This document shows positions 9,731 through 18,297 of a stretch of 64,000 bases of DNA, piece after piece. Under the pieces are notes generated by a model, which saw nothing but the letters and a program-made list of their open reading frames with translations, did not search any database and was not told the origin of the DNA. Origin of the DNA: Afifella sp. IM 167 (GTDB lineage: Bacteria; Pseudomonadota; Alphaproteobacteria; Rhizobiales; Afifellaceae); the NCBI RefSeq assembly GCF_020144925.1, contig NZ_NSLC01000005.1, positions 62,001 through 126,000 of the forward strand. The letters run 5' to 3'. The first letter of the stretch is position 1. Each line of letters starts with the position of its first letter. The translations under genes were made by a program, and so were the position numbers.

Positions 9731-12133
9731 CTAACGTCGGAGAGAGCCGCCAGTCGCTTTTTCGACGGCTGCGACGATGCGGCTGGAAACCGCCTCGATT
9801 TCGGCTTCCGTCAGCGTCCGGTCGTCCGGCGTCATTGTCACCTCGATGGCGATCGATTTCCTTCCCTCGCCGATCGAAGCGCCGCGGAAGACGTCGAAGA
9901 CGCCGATCTGCGAGATCAGGTTCTTCTCCGCCCCTCTGGCCGCCCGCACGATCTTCTCGGCGGCCACGTCCTCCTCGACGACGAAGGCGAAATCGCGCCG
10001 CACCGGCTGGTAGTCGGAGGTGTTGAGCGCCCCGCGCGCCGCCCGCTGGGCCTTCGGCACCGGGATCGCGTCGATGTCGATCTCGAAGGCGACCAGCGGC
10101 CCGGCGACATCGAGGGCTTCAAGGACGCGCGGATGCACCTCGCCGAAGGTGGCAAGCCGGTTCTTCGGCCCGAGCCCGATCGTGCCGACCCGCCCCGGAT
10201 GGTACCAGGAGGGACCGTCGGCCATCACCTGCACCTTGTCGACGGGCGCGCCGAGCGCTTCCAGAACCGCGAGCGCATCGGCCTTGGCGTCGAAGACGTC
10301 GACGGCGCGGGGCGCGGCGAGCGAGCTGCGCGACCCCGTCATCCCCTGGCGGATGCCGGAGGCGTGCAGCCGCTCCTCTTCCGGCCCGTCGCCGAGATAG
10401 ACCTGTCCCACCTCCGAGATCGCCTGGCTCTCCGCGCCGCGGTCGGCGTTGCGCCCGGCAGCCGCCACCAGCCCGGCGAGCAGCGAGGGCCGCATGTCGG
10501 AAAGCTCGGTGGAGATCGGATTGTCGAGCTTGAGGCGCGTCTCGCCGCCACCGAAGAGCGCGGCCTGGTCGGAAGGCAGGAAGGACCAGGTGACGGCCTC
10601 GTTGAAGCCGCGGCTCGCGAGCGCTCTTGCGGCGCGGAAGCGCCGGCGCTGGCGCACCGAAAGCTTCGGCGTCGTCACCGCCTCGAGCCTCGGCAGGATC
10701 ACGTGCTCGATCTTTTCCAGCCCGTGGATGCGCACGATCTCTTCCACGAGGTCGGCCTCGCCGGAAACGTCCGGCCGCCAGGAGGGCACGGAAACGACGA
10801 CGTCGTCGCCGGCCCCGGCGACGGCAAAGCCGAGCGCTTCCAGGATATCGACCTGCCGCTGCGGATCGATGCGAACGCCCGCCAGGCTCTCCACCCGCGA
10901 AAGGCGCAGGCCGATGGTCTTTTCGCGGATCGGCGGCTTGCCGGCGAGAAGGATCTCGGAAGCTTCGCCGCCGCACATGTCGAGGATGATGCGCGTGGCG
11001 ATCTCCGCCCCGGGCTCGGCGAAGGCCGGGTCGACGCCGCGCTCGAAGCGGTAGCGCGCATCGGAATTGAGGTTGAGCTTGCGCCCCGTGGCGGCGGTGC
11101 GCACCGGATCGAACCACGCCGATTCGAGGAACACCTCGGTGGTCTCCGCGGTGACGCCGCTCGCCTCGCCGCCCATCACGCCGGCGATGGCTTCCGGCGC
11201 GGCCTCGTCGGCGATTACCGTCATCGTCTCGTCGAGCGTGTAGGTACGCCCGTCGAGCGCCTCGATCGTCTCGCCGGGACGGGCAAGGCGCGCCGAGATG
11301 TTGCCTTTTACCTTGGCCGCGTCGAAGACGTGCAGCGGTCGCCCATAGGCATGCGTCATGTAGTTGGTGACGTCGACCAGCGCCGAGATCGGGCGAAGCC
11401 CGATGGCGCGCAGCCGCTTCTGCATCCAGGCCGGCGAGGGTCCGTTCGTGACGCCGCGGATATAGCGGCCGACGAAGAGCGGGCAGGGGCTGTCGTCGCC
11501 GTCGAAGGCGAGCGAGACGCCGATCGGGCTCTTGAAGGTGCCTTCCACGGGCGCGTCGGCGAGCGGCTTAAGCGTGCCGAGCCCGGCCGCGGCGAGGTCG
11601 CGCGCCACGCCGTAGACGCCGAGCGCGTCGGGCCGGTTCGGCGTCACCGCCACGTCGATCACCGGATCGTCGAGCCCGGCCCAGGCGGCATAGCTTGTTC
11701 CCACCGGCGCGTCGGCCGGAAGGTCGATGATGCCTTCATGGTCGTCGGAGAGCAGCAGTTCCCGTTCGGAAACGAGCATGCCGTTGGAGGCCTCGCCGCG
11801 CAGGTTGCCGGCCTTCAGCTCGATGCCGGTGCCCGGCACGAAGGAGCCGACCGGGGCGAAGACGCCGATCATGCCGGTGCGCGCATTCGGCGCGCCGCAG
11901 ACGACCTGCACGGTCTCGCCGGTCCCGGGATCGACCATGCAGACGCGCAGGCGGTCGGCATTGGGATGCTGTCGCGCCTCCAGCACCTTGGCGATCACGA
12001 AGGGCGAAAGTGCCTCGGCGGGATTGCTGAGACTCTCGAGCTCGAGCCCGATCATGGTGAGCTTGTCGGCGATCTCCTCGGCCGAGGCGTCGGTGTCGAG
12101 GAAGTCCTTGAGCCAGGAAACGGTGAATTTCAT
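9731..12133 (-). CDS. pheT: Phenylalanyl-tRNA synthetase beta subunit
   Basis: This is the beta subunit of the alpha2-beta2 enzyme that charges tRNA-Phe; it carries the editing site and tRNA-binding domains. It has 800 residues, the normal length. The order seen is: N-terminal EMAP-like tRNA-binding domain (VIAKVLEARQHPNADRLRVC, about residues 46-65), the B3/B4 editing domain, B5 (about 400-470), the inactive synthetase-like core, and the C-terminal ferredoxin-fold anticodon-binding domain (about 705-798). The ATG at 12133 has no strong ribosome-binding site. Unusually, pheT is separated from pheS by about 1.9 kb containing a sensor gene and its terminators. Confidence 0.97.
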   Translation of the reverse strand: MKFTVSWLKDFLDTDASAEEIADKLTMIGLELESLSNPAEALSPFVIAKVLEARQHPNADRLRVCMVDPGTGETVQVVCGAPNARTGMIGVFAPVGSFVPGTGIELKAGNLRGEASNGMLVSERELLLSDDHEGIIDLPADAPVGTSYAAWAGLDDPVIDVAVTPNRPDALGVYGVARDLAAAGLGTLKPLADAPVEGTFKSPIGVSLAFDGDDSPCPLFVGRYIRGVTNGPSPAWMQKRLRAIGLRPISALVDVTNYMTHAYGRPLHVFDAAKVKGNISARLARPGETIEALDGRTYTLDETMTVIADEAAPEAIAGVMGGEASGVTAETTEVFLESAWFDPVRTAATGRKLNLNSDARYRFERGVDPAFAEPGAEIATRIILDMCGGEASEILLAGKPPIREKTIGLRLSRVESLAGVRIDPQRQVDILEALGFAVAGAGDDVVVSVPSWRPDVSGEADLVEEIVRIHGLEKIEHVILPRLEAVTTPKLSVRQRRRFRAARALASRGFNEAVTWSFLPSDQAALFGGGETRLKLDNPISTELSDMRPSLLAGLVAAAGRNADRGAESQAISEVGQVYLGDGPEEERLHASGIRQGMTGSRSSLAAPRAVDVFDAKADALAVLEALGAPVDKVQVMADGPSWYHPGRVGTIGLGPKNRLATFGEVHPRVLEALDVAGPLVAFEIDIDAIPVPKAQRAARGALNTSDYQPVRRDFAFVVEEDVAAEKIVRAARGAEKNLISQIGVFDVFRGASIGEGRKSIAIEVTMTPDDRTLTEAEIEAVSSRIVAAVEKATGGSLRR

Positions 12134-12211
12134 CGGAAACTGCGGGGGTAAGACGTGTCGGCGTTCACCTAGACGCCTCGGGCCTGAGTGGCAAGGCGGC
12201 CCGGCCGCGCG

Positions 12212-12466
12212 TCAGTGCACCACGGCCTGGTCGATCAGCACCGTCGCCCGGGTCTCCACCGTCCAGTTGCCGACCTTCACCGGCTTTCGCTCGGGCGAGG
12301 GCGCCGACTGGCAGGCCGCCAGGAGGCCGATGACGAGGCCGGCAGCGAGCAGGGGGAAAAGCGGAAAAAGCCCGGCGGAAGGCGTGCTTCCGCCGGGCTT
12401 CAAGCCGGCCGCGCGCCGGGACGGGGGGCTATTCTCGGCGCGGGCGGCAAGGTGTGTTCCATTCAT
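12212..12466 (-). CDS. Possible small lipoprotein (start uncertain)
   Basis: An 84-codon frame with a hydrophobic segment (LFPLFPLLAAGLVIGLLAAC) ending in a lipobox-like LLAAC, which suggests a signal-peptidase-II-processed lipoprotein with only about 35 mature residues. I do not recognise the family. The ATG at 12466 has no ribosome-binding site. A strong terminator hairpin (12365-12399) lies within the first half of the frame, and the long Arg/Pro-rich N-terminus looks non-coding. A TTG about 26 codons in (giving a start MKPGGSTPSAG) would make a more normal signal peptide but still lies at the hairpin. The frame could be chance in GC-rich DNA, so confidence is low. Confidence 0.33.
   Translation of the reverse strand: MNGTHLAARAENSPPSRRAAGLKPGGSTPSAGLFPLFPLLAAGLVIGLLAACQSAPSPERKPVKVGNWTVETRATVLIDQAVVH
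12365..12399 (-). terminator. Rho-independent terminator after the globin-coupled transducer gene
   Basis: A perfect 13-bp stem (12369-12381 with 12387-12399) closes a 5-base loop and is followed, in the minus direction, by five T and a second T-rich run. It lies 138 bases past the stop of the globin-coupled transducer gene. It would separate that gene from pheT. Confidence 0.8.
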
Positions 12467-12537
12467 GGGCGAAGGCTAGCAGCGTGGCGCGTCCTTACCC
12501 AGCATCCTTCTGCATGGCCGCTCTTCACGCGGCGGCC

Positions 12538-13869
12538 TCAGGCGGCCTTCGCGGCGTCCATGAAGCCGGTAATGTCGTGCTCCAGTCTCATCAATTGCTG
12601 TTCCAGGGTGCCGCGTGCGGTGTCTACCTGGTGCGCGCAGTCGGAGGCGGAGGTGGTGGAGCGGTTGAGTGCCTCCATGCTCTCCACGACCGAGCGGGCG
12701 TTGTTGGCGGTCTGCTGCACGTTCGAGGCGATGTCGGCCGTGGCGGCGGTCTGTTCCTCGACGGCGGCGGAGATCGTCGTTGCGATGACGCTTACCTCCT
12801 CGATAATGGTGGCGATCTGTCCGATGGAGGTCTCGGTTTCCTGCGTCGCCTGCTGGATCGCCGAGACCCGCGAGATGATGTCCGTGGTCGCCTTGGCGGT
12901 CTGGCCGGCCAGCGCCTTCACCTCCTGGGCAACGACGGCGAAGCCCCGGCCGGCGTCGCCGGCGCGCGCCGCCTCGATCGTGGCGTTGAGGGCGAGAAGG
13001 TTCGTCTGCGCCGCGATCTGGTTGATGAGGTCGACCACCGCCCCGATGTGCCGGGCATGTTCGGAAAGCCCCGAGACGGCCTCCTTGGTCGCCTGCGTAC
13101 CGGTCACGGCCCGGGTGACGATCGTCGCCGAGCGCCCGGCCTGTTCGGATATCTCGCGCACCGAGGCGGCGAGTTCTTCTGTCGCCGCCGCTCCGGCCTG
13201 CATGTTGGAGGCGGTCTGCTCGGCGGCCGCCACGATGGACGTGGCAAGATTGCTCGCGCTTTCCGTGGTGACGGAGAGCGTCTCGGCGCTGCGGGCAAGA
13301 CCGGAATTGGCGTCGCGGGAGACCGACAGGCTTTTTTCCGCCGCATCCCAGAAGTCCCTGACGGCCTGGTCGAGCGCCTGCCCGCGCTTCTGCCGCTCCT
13401 CGATCAGGACGTCCTGGTAGACGGAGATGGCGAGGTCCATGTCGAGCATGATGGCGCGCTGCAGGCAGTGCATCTGCTGGATACGCTTCCTCTCGCCGCC
13501 GCGCATGCCCAGCACGTGCTCGGCGAGCGCGCCCATGAGGAAGGAATAGCCGCCGATATACCAGCGTGGTTCGAGCCCGATCTTGTGGTGCACGAGGCCA
13601 ATGCGGCGGATGCTGGCGACGTACTCCTCGTCGAAGCGGCCGTCGAAGAGATGCCGCCAATGGCTCGTCTGCATGTCGATCAGCCGCGCCTGGCGCTCTC
13701 CGACCATCTCTGCGAGCTTCGGCACCTGGCGGATATGGGCGTAGAAGCTCTCGAGCATTTTCGGCAGCGTTGGCTCCAGCTTCGGCCACATCGCCCGCAG
13801 TTCAGCGCGCTCCGCTTCTCCGATCTCGAGGAATCGCAGGCGCTCGCCCAATGACGCGCTGGCTTCCAT
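12538..13869 (-). CDS. Globin-coupled methyl-accepting chemotaxis transducer (soluble)
   Basis: A 443-residue soluble sensor with no signal peptide or membrane helix. Residues 1 to about 165 form a protoglobin domain: the motif [20 protein letters not shown] contains the expected proximal haem ligand, probably His94, as in HemAT-like sensors. Residues about 180-440 are a methyl-accepting signalling domain with the CheA/CheW-contacting hairpin tip ([19 protein letters not shown]) and long coiled coils. The protein should bind haem and sense oxygen or another gas, steering motility or another CheA-linked output. No che genes are in the window. It stands between terminators for pheS and itself, so it is a separate transcription unit placed between pheS and pheT. 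Confidence 0.92.
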   Translation of the reverse strand: MEASASLGERLRFLEIGEAERAELRAMWPKLEPTLPKMLESFYAHIRQVPKLAEMVGERQARLIDMQTSHWRHLFDGRFDEEYVASIRRIGLVHHKIGLEPRWYIGGYSFLMGALAEHVLGMRGGERKRIQQMHCLQRAIMLDMDLAISVYQDVLIEERQKRGQALDQAVRDFWDAAEKSLSVSRDANSGLARSAETLSVTTESASNLATSIVAAAEQTASNMQAGAAATEELAASVREISEQAGRSATIVTRAVTGTQATKEAVSGLSEHARHIGAVVDLINQIAAQTNLLALNATIEAARAGDAGRGFAVVAQEVKALAGQTAKATTDIISRVSAIQQATQETETSIGQIATIIEEVSVIATTISAAVEEQTAATADIASNVQQTANNARSVVESMEALNRSTTSASDCAHQVDTARGTLEQQLMRLEHDITGFMDAAKAA

Positions 13870-13988
13870 GTTGGCCCTCCGTTGTACGACGAGTTACGGA
13901 GTTTGCATGTTGCAGCGCTGGGTTGCGTGAGGCTTGCCGTGCGACCCTTCGGCGAGGAATGTTTGAATTGCCCTAATCTGGAAAGCAA

Positions 13989-14022
13989 ACCGGCGCGGCG
14001 GCAGGGAAGCCGCCGCGCCGGT
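13989..14022 (-). terminator. Hairpin terminator after pheS
   Basis: A perfect 13-bp GC-rich stem (13989-14001 with 14010-14022) closes an 8-base loop 24 bases after the pheS stop. In the minus direction it is followed by a short T-rich stretch (TTGCTTTCC), so it is a reasonable but not ideal intrinsic terminator. It would separate pheS from the sensor gene downstream. Confidence 0.65.
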
Positions 14023-14046
14023 TCGCGCGCAATGAAGCTGGGAGTT

Positions 14047-15129
14047 CTAGCTCAGCCCTTCGGCGACGCTCGGCATGTCGAGGGCGGAAAAGCCGTAATG
14101 GCGCAGCCATCTGAGGTCCGCCTCGAAGAAGGCCCGAAGGTCCGGGATGCCGTACTTCAGCATGGCGAGCCTGTCGAGCCCCATGCCGAAGGCGAAGCCC
14201 TGGTATTTTTCCGGATCGAGCCCGCCGGCGCGGATGACATGCGGATGCACCATGCCGGAGCCTAAAATCTCCAGCCAGTCCTCGCCCTCGCCGATCTTCA
14301 GTTCGCCGCCGACCCACTGGCAACCGATATCGACCTCCATGGAAGGCTCGGTGAAGGGAAAGTGCGACGGGCGGAAGCGCATCTTCAGCTCCTCCACCTC
14401 GAAGAACGCCTTGCAGAATGCCTCCAGCGTCCCCTTCAGGTGACCCATATGGGTCGTCTCGTCGATGACGAGGCCCTCGATCTGGTGGAACATCGGCGTG
14501 TGCGTGCGGTCCGAATCGGAGCGGAAGGTGCGTCCCGGCGCGATGATGCGGATCGGCGGCTCCTCGGCCTCCATGGTGCGGATCTGCACCGGCGAGGTAT
14601 GCGTGCGCAGTACCATGCGTGAGCCGTCTTCCTTCGGCGCCAGGTAGAAGGTGTCCATCTCCTGGCGGGAAGGGTGCTCGGGCGGAATGTTGAGCGCACC
14701 GAAATTGTACCAGTCGTTCTCGATATGCGGTCCCTCGGCGACGGAAAATCCCATATCGGCGAAGATGGCGATCACCTCCTGCCAGACCTGCGTCGTCGGG
14801 TGGATGGTGCCCTTCGTCTCCGGCCGCGGCGGCAGCGTGACGTCGATCGTCTCGCTCTTCAGCCGCGCTTCCAGCGCCTTTTCCTTCAATTCGCCGCGCC
14901 GCGTCTCCAGCGCCTCGGCGATGCGCGCCTTCAGCCCGTTGAGGGCGGGGCCGGCGACCTGCCGCTCCTCCGGGCTCATCTTGCCGAGGCCCTTCAGCCT
15001 TTCGGAGATCGCGCCCTTCTTGCCGAGCGAGGCGATGCGCGCTTCCTCCAGCGCCGCTTCGTCGCCGGCCTGGTGGATACGCTCGGTGATGTCGCGCTCC
15101 AGCGCGTGAAGATCTGTCATCTGGTCCAT
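14047..15129 (-). CDS. pheS: Phenylalanyl-tRNA synthetase alpha subunit
   Basis: Catalytic alpha subunit of the tRNA-Phe charging enzyme, 360 residues. Class II motif 2 is seen around [20 protein letters not shown], with motif 3 in [18 protein letters not shown] near the C-terminus and the conserved HP(S/A)RQEMDTFYL segment in the middle. The N-terminal coiled coil that contacts tRNA is intact. The ATG at 15129 is preceded by GGAG with 6-base spacing. Its leader contains two nested inverted repeats (see separate entry). In many bacteria pheS and pheT are adjacent; here they are not. Confidence 0.97.
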   Translation of the reverse strand: MDQMTDLHALERDITERIHQAGDEAALEEARIASLGKKGAISERLKGLGKMSPEERQVAGPALNGLKARIAEALETRRGELKEKALEARLKSETIDVTLPPRPETKGTIHPTTQVWQEVIAIFADMGFSVAEGPHIENDWYNFGALNIPPEHPSRQEMDTFYLAPKEDGSRMVLRTHTSPVQIRTMEAEEPPIRIIAPGRTFRSDSDRTHTPMFHQIEGLVIDETTHMGHLKGTLEAFCKAFFEVEELKMRFRPSHFPFTEPSMEVDIGCQWVGGELKIGEGEDWLEILGSGMVHPHVIRAGGLDPEKYQGFAFGMGLDRLAMLKYGIPDLRAFFEADLRWLRHYGFSALDMPSVAEGLS

Positions 15130-15159
15130 GGCTCACTCCGCGGGGAGGCTCTAGCCCAT

Positions 15160-15205
15160 CTTGGCGCCCGCTGGAAAGGCCCGAACGGGCCGCATGGGCG
15201 CCAAG
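15160..15205 (-). promoter_or_regulatory. Nested inverted repeats in the pheS leader
   Basis: Outer arms of 10 bases (CTTGGCGCCC at 15160-15169 and its complement at 15196-15205) enclose a second hairpin (GGCCCG-AA-CGGGCC, 15178-15191). The structure lies between the rplT terminator and the pheS start codon, about 30 bases before pheS. It is not followed by a T-run in the minus direction. It could be a leader RNA structure or a protein-binding site; no known riboswitch was recognised. Confidence 0.5.
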
Positions 15206-15245
15206 GGGAGCCGGCGGCCGCCCGCGCCGCCGGGATCGGCGCGCA

Positions 15246-15273
15246 AACGAAAAAGGGCGGCCATCGGCCGCCC
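15246..15273 (-). terminator. Rho-independent terminator after rplT
   Basis: Stem GGGCGGCC (15255-15262) pairs with GGCCGCCC (15266-15273) across a 3-base loop, followed in the minus direction by TTTTTCG. It lies 29 bases after rplT and should end the infC-rpmI-rplT transcript. Confidence 0.88.
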
Positions 15274-15302
15274 CGTAATGCCTTTGCGAAAGCCCTGCCG
15301 CC

Positions 15303-15704
15303 TCAGCGGACCGCCGCCTCGTATTCGTTGGCGGTGTGGTCCTTCAGGTAGGCGAGCGCCTCCTTCGCCTGGCCGGCGAGCGCGGTGAACGCCTCCGGCT
15401 CATGGATGGCGATGTCGGCGAGCACCTTGCGGTCGACCTCGATGCCGGCCTTGGAGAGGCCGTCGATGAGGCGGCCATAGGTGAGGCCGTTCAGCCGGGC
15501 CGCGGCGTTGATGCGCTGGATCCACAGGGCGCGGAACGAGCGCTTCTTGGCGCGCCGGTCGCGATAGGCGTACTGGTTCGCCTTCTCCACCGCCTGCTTG
15601 GCGGCGCGGATCGTGTTCTTGCGCCGGCCGTAATAGCCCTTGGCCTGCTTGATGATCTTCTTGTGCCTGGCGTGAGCCGTCACGCCGCGTTTTACACGTG
15701 CCAT
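15303..15704 (-). CDS. rplT: Large-subunit ribosomal protein L20
   Basis: L20 binds 23S rRNA early in 50S assembly and, in some bacteria, represses its own operon. The product has 133 residues and the typical highly basic N-terminus ([19 protein letters not shown]) and the [13 protein letters not shown] motif. It follows rpmI by 12 bases in the conserved infC-rpmI-rplT order, and a strong terminator follows. Nothing unusual is seen. Confidence 0.98.
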   Translation of the reverse strand: MARVKRGVTAHARHKKIIKQAKGYYGRRKNTIRAAKQAVEKANQYAYRDRRAKKRSFRALWIQRINAAARLNGLTYGRLIDGLSKAGIEVDRKVLADIAIHEPEAFTALAGQAKEALAYLKDHTANEYEAAVR

Positions 15705-15716
15705 GTTCGGGTCTCC

Positions 15717-15917
15717 TTAGCGCTGGTAGGGCATGTATTTGCGAACGATGCGCGCATCCTGCTCCTCCAGCACCATGGTGCCGCGGGCGTTACGGATGAA
15801 CTTGTTCGAGCGCTTGATCATGCCGTGCCGTTTGCCGGCGGCGGCAACCTTGATCTTGCCCGTCGAGGTGAACTTGAAGCGCTTTTTGGCTCCCGATTTG
15901 GTCTTCATCTTGGGCAT
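15717..15917 (-). CDS. rpmI: Large-subunit ribosomal protein L35
   Basis: A 66-residue basic protein beginning [17 protein letters not shown], diagnostic of L35, a small structural component of the 50S subunit. GGAGAG precedes the ATG at a good distance. The 262-base gap upstream to infC is longer than usual. It contains GC-rich inverted repeats (for example GGGGCCG with CGGCCCC near 16153-16173) but no T-run, so I see no clear terminator or gene in it. Confidence 0.98.
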   Translation of the reverse strand: MPKMKTKSGAKKRFKFTSTGKIKVAAAGKRHGMIKRSNKFIRNARGTMVLEEQDARIVRKYMPYQR

Positions 15918-16179
15918 TTGGCTCTCCTTTCCATGACAAAGAGGCCCCGCCGGTGCGGAGCCTTTCGGTCGGCTCGTATCAGAGCGTTCTGGATCGCCAC
16001 GGCATGCCCTTTTTCCGCCGAGGCGGAGAGCCGGGCGATCCGGCAGCGGCGCTTATAGGGGCGGCCTTCCTCGAAGGCAAGCCCGCCCCGCGCGCCAACG
16101 GCGTCTCCCGCCACCGAAATGCTCGGCGGCCGGCCGTCTTTCTGCGATGTGAGGGGCCGTACCGGCCGGCCCCGTTCGC

Positions 16180-16902
16180 TCAGGCCTGAGCCTTCTCGGG
16201 CTCGCCCTCGGCCTCGTCCGTTTCGGCCTCGGCCTCCACCTGATCCTCGGCTTCCTCGGCCGCTTCCGATTCCTCGGCCTCTTCGGCCTCGGCCTGGTTG
16301 CGGCTGGCCTTGGCGGCGGCCTTGTCGGCCAGCTTCTTCGCCTTCTCGATGGCGGCGAGCTTCTTCAGGTCCGGCGCCAGGATCATGATCATCTGGCGGC
16401 CTTCCATCTTCGGGTCGTGCTCGACCTTGGAGATGTCGCCCAGCTGATCGCGCACCTTGAAGAGGACCTCCAGGCCGAGTTCCTGATGCGCCATCTCGCG
16501 GCCGCGGAAGCGCATGGTCATCTTCACCTTGTCGCCGTCTTCCACGAAGCGGCGGGCGTTGCGCATCTTCACGTCGTAGTCGTGCGTGTCGATGTTCGGC
16601 CGCATCTTCACTTCCTTGACGTCGACGGTCTTCTGCTTCTTCCGCGCCTCGGCAGCCTTCTTCTGCGAAATGTATTTGAACTTGCCGTAGTCGAGAATCT
16701 TGCAGACGGGCGGACGCTGGTTGGGCGAAATCTCCACGAGATCGAGCCCGGCCTCGGCGGCGATGGCCTTGGCCTCGTCCGTGGCGATGATGCCGTGATT
16801 GGTGCCTTCATGATCGATCAACTGGATCTCGGGCAGCCGGATCTCGTCGTTGACGCGGGGCCCCTCCTTCACCGGAGGCGGCGCACGGTGTGGTCTGCGA
16901 AT
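16180..16902 (-). CDS. infC: Translation initiation factor IF-3 (AUU start)
   Basis: IF-3 binds the 30S subunit and proofreads start-codon choice. The coding region is best begun at an ATT codon (16902-16900), giving an N-terminus like [22 protein letters not shown] (split: [22 protein letters not shown]), as in other alphaproteobacterial IF-3 proteins. GAGGAG lies 8 bases upstream of it. The next possible start, GTG at 16872, has no ribosome-binding site at proper distance and would remove the family N-terminus. AUU starts allow IF-3 to limit its own synthesis. The product has about 240 residues, longer than the usual 170-180, because of an acidic Glu/Ala-rich tail (about the last 45 residues). 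The core motifs [13 protein letters not shown] and [18 protein letters not shown] are intact. Confidence 0.95.
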   Translation of the reverse strand: MRRPHRAPPPVKEGPRVNDEIRLPEIQLIDHEGTNHGIIATDEAKAIAAEAGLDLVEISPNQRPPVCKILDYGKFKYISQKKAAEARKKQKTVDVKEVKMRPNIDTHDYDVKMRNARRFVEDGDKVKMTMRFRGREMAHQELGLEVLFKVRDQLGDISKVEHDPKMEGRQMIMILAPDLKKLAAIEKAKKLADKAAAKASRNQAEAEEAEESEAAEEAEDQVEAEAETDEAEGEPEKAQA

Positions 16903-16910
16903 GGTGAGCT

Positions 16911-16916
16911 CTCCTC
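16911..16916 (-). promoter_or_regulatory. Ribosome-binding site that decides the infC AUU start
   Basis: GAGGAG (minus strand) ends 8 bases before the ATT codon at 16902. No comparable purine-rich site precedes the downstream GTG at 16872 at a usable distance, so this site supports the AUU start. Confidence 0.8.
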
Positions 16917-16974
16917 ATATAGTTCAAGATAGATTGGACGACGCGAGCGGCCTTTTGCCGGCGCGCGTGCGAAC

Positions 16975-16980
16975 ACTATA
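16975..16980 (-). promoter_or_regulatory. Possible -10 element of the infC promoter
   Basis: TATAGT on the minus strand matches a housekeeping -10 box well in an otherwise GC-rich 146-base gap upstream of infC. The region 17 bases further upstream (TTTCGA) is a poor -35 box, so the promoter is only a candidate. Confidence 0.4.
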
Positions 16981-17048
16981 GCATCCCGGCGCGGCAATCG
17001 AAATGTCGGCGCGCCGAAGAAACGGGTTCGACCTTTTAGGCGCGGGAA

Positions 17049-18212
17049 TTACCTCTTCCGCGCGCCCGAAGGAATCTCGTCGTAGAGCTTAAGCGTTGCC
17101 GCGGTCATCGCCGCAAGGGAGAAAGTCGCCGCATGCGCCCTAGCGCGCCGCGCGACGGCCTCCCGCTCCACATGGGGAAGGGCGAGCGCCGTCTCAAGGG
17201 CGCGCGCCAGCCCGGCGCTGTCGCCGGCGCTCACGCGCCAGCCGCTGCGCTCCTCGTCATCTGCCTCCGGTGGGGCGAGCACCGTCTCGCGCGCCGGGCC
17301 GAGATCGGAGACGATGGTGGGCACGCCCATCGCCTGCGCTTCCACCGCGAAGCGGCCGAAAGCCTCCGGTTCGGTGGAAGCGACGACGGCGAGCGAGGCA
17401 AGGGCGAGTGCCGCCGGCACGTCGTCCGTATGGCCCGGCAGGAAGACGCGGCCGGAAAGCCCCAGCCCCTCGGTCTGCGCGAGGAGCCGGGCGCGATAGG
17501 ATTCCCGCCCCTGTGCGTCGCCGGCGAGGACGAGCGCGAAATCGGCCTTCTGCGCGATCCGTGCGGCCGCCTCGATCAGCACTTCCTGTCCCTTCCAGCT
17601 GGTGAGCCGCGCCACGTTGAGGATGATCGGCGTGCCTTCGGCGATGCCCCATTGCGCGCGCAGCTGGCCGGTTCGCTCCGGGCCGATCGCGCCAGGGTCG
17701 AAGCGTGAGAGGTCGGTGCCGCGATAGATGGTGGTGATGCGACCTTTTGGCGTGCCGTGTCGGGCCGCGATGAGATCGGCCGTATAGCCGGAATTGGCGA
17801 TGACGGCGTCGCCCCGCGCCATGACGGAATTGTAAAAGCCCTTCAGCGCCGATTTCTGGCCGTAGATGCCGTGATACGTGGTGACGAACGGCACGCCGGT
17901 CATCCGGCAGGCGAGAAGCGCCGACCAGGCGGGCGCCCGGCTCCTCGCATGCACGATGTCGACGCTGCGCGCCCGTACCAGAGCGGCGAGCCGGCCCGCA
18001 TTTGCCACCATGACGAGAGGATTTTTCGAGGCGAGCGGAAGTTCGCAAAGTTCCCCGCCGGCCGCCTTCAGCTCCGCTTCCATCCGCCCGCCCTCGCTCG
18101 CGACGAGCGCGATGTCGCCGCGTGCGGAGAGGGCTGCCGCGATATCGACAGCCGTGCGCTCCGCCCCGCCGGTATCGAGGTTCGGGATCACCTGTAAAAT
18201 GGTTTTCGACAT
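17049..18212 (-). CDS. Glycosyltransferase, GT4 family
   Basis: A 387-residue GT-B fold enzyme that probably transfers a sugar from a nucleotide donor to a cell-surface glycan; the acceptor is unknown. The N-terminal acceptor-domain motif PNLDTGGAERTAVDIA and the C-terminal donor-domain E-x7-E motif (EAFGRFAVEAQAMG) are clear. The frame is open 73 codons further upstream, but those codons do not look like protein and overlap the divergent hydrolase gene, so ATG at 18212 (MSKTILQVIP) was chosen. It is followed 146 bases later by infC. It stands alone rather than in a polysaccharide cluster. Confidence 0.9.
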   Translation of the reverse strand: MSKTILQVIPNLDTGGAERTAVDIAAALSARGDIALVASEGGRMEAELKAAGGELCELPLASKNPLVMVANAGRLAALVRARSVDIVHARSRAPAWSALLACRMTGVPFVTTYHGIYGQKSALKGFYNSVMARGDAVIANSGYTADLIAARHGTPKGRITTIYRGTDLSRFDPGAIGPERTGQLRAQWGIAEGTPIILNVARLTSWKGQEVLIEAAARIAQKADFALVLAGDAQGRESYRARLLAQTEGLGLSGRVFLPGHTDDVPAALALASLAVVASTEPEAFGRFAVEAQAMGVPTIVSDLGPARETVLAPPEADDEERSGWRVSAGDSAGLARALETALALPHVEREAVARRARAHAATFSLAAMTAATLKLYDEIPSGARKR

Positions 18213-18297
18213 CTTGCGGTTGACTGCCGGGGGCTCGAAGGGCACCTCAATCTCGAGGCGGCCGGATGAAACCAAGAGCGGAACGAGACATAGATTG

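Noticed and set aside
15918-16179. Possible regulatory RNA between infC and rpmI
   Set aside because: Only unsupported GC hairpins are seen; no T-run or recognisable L20-leader pattern.
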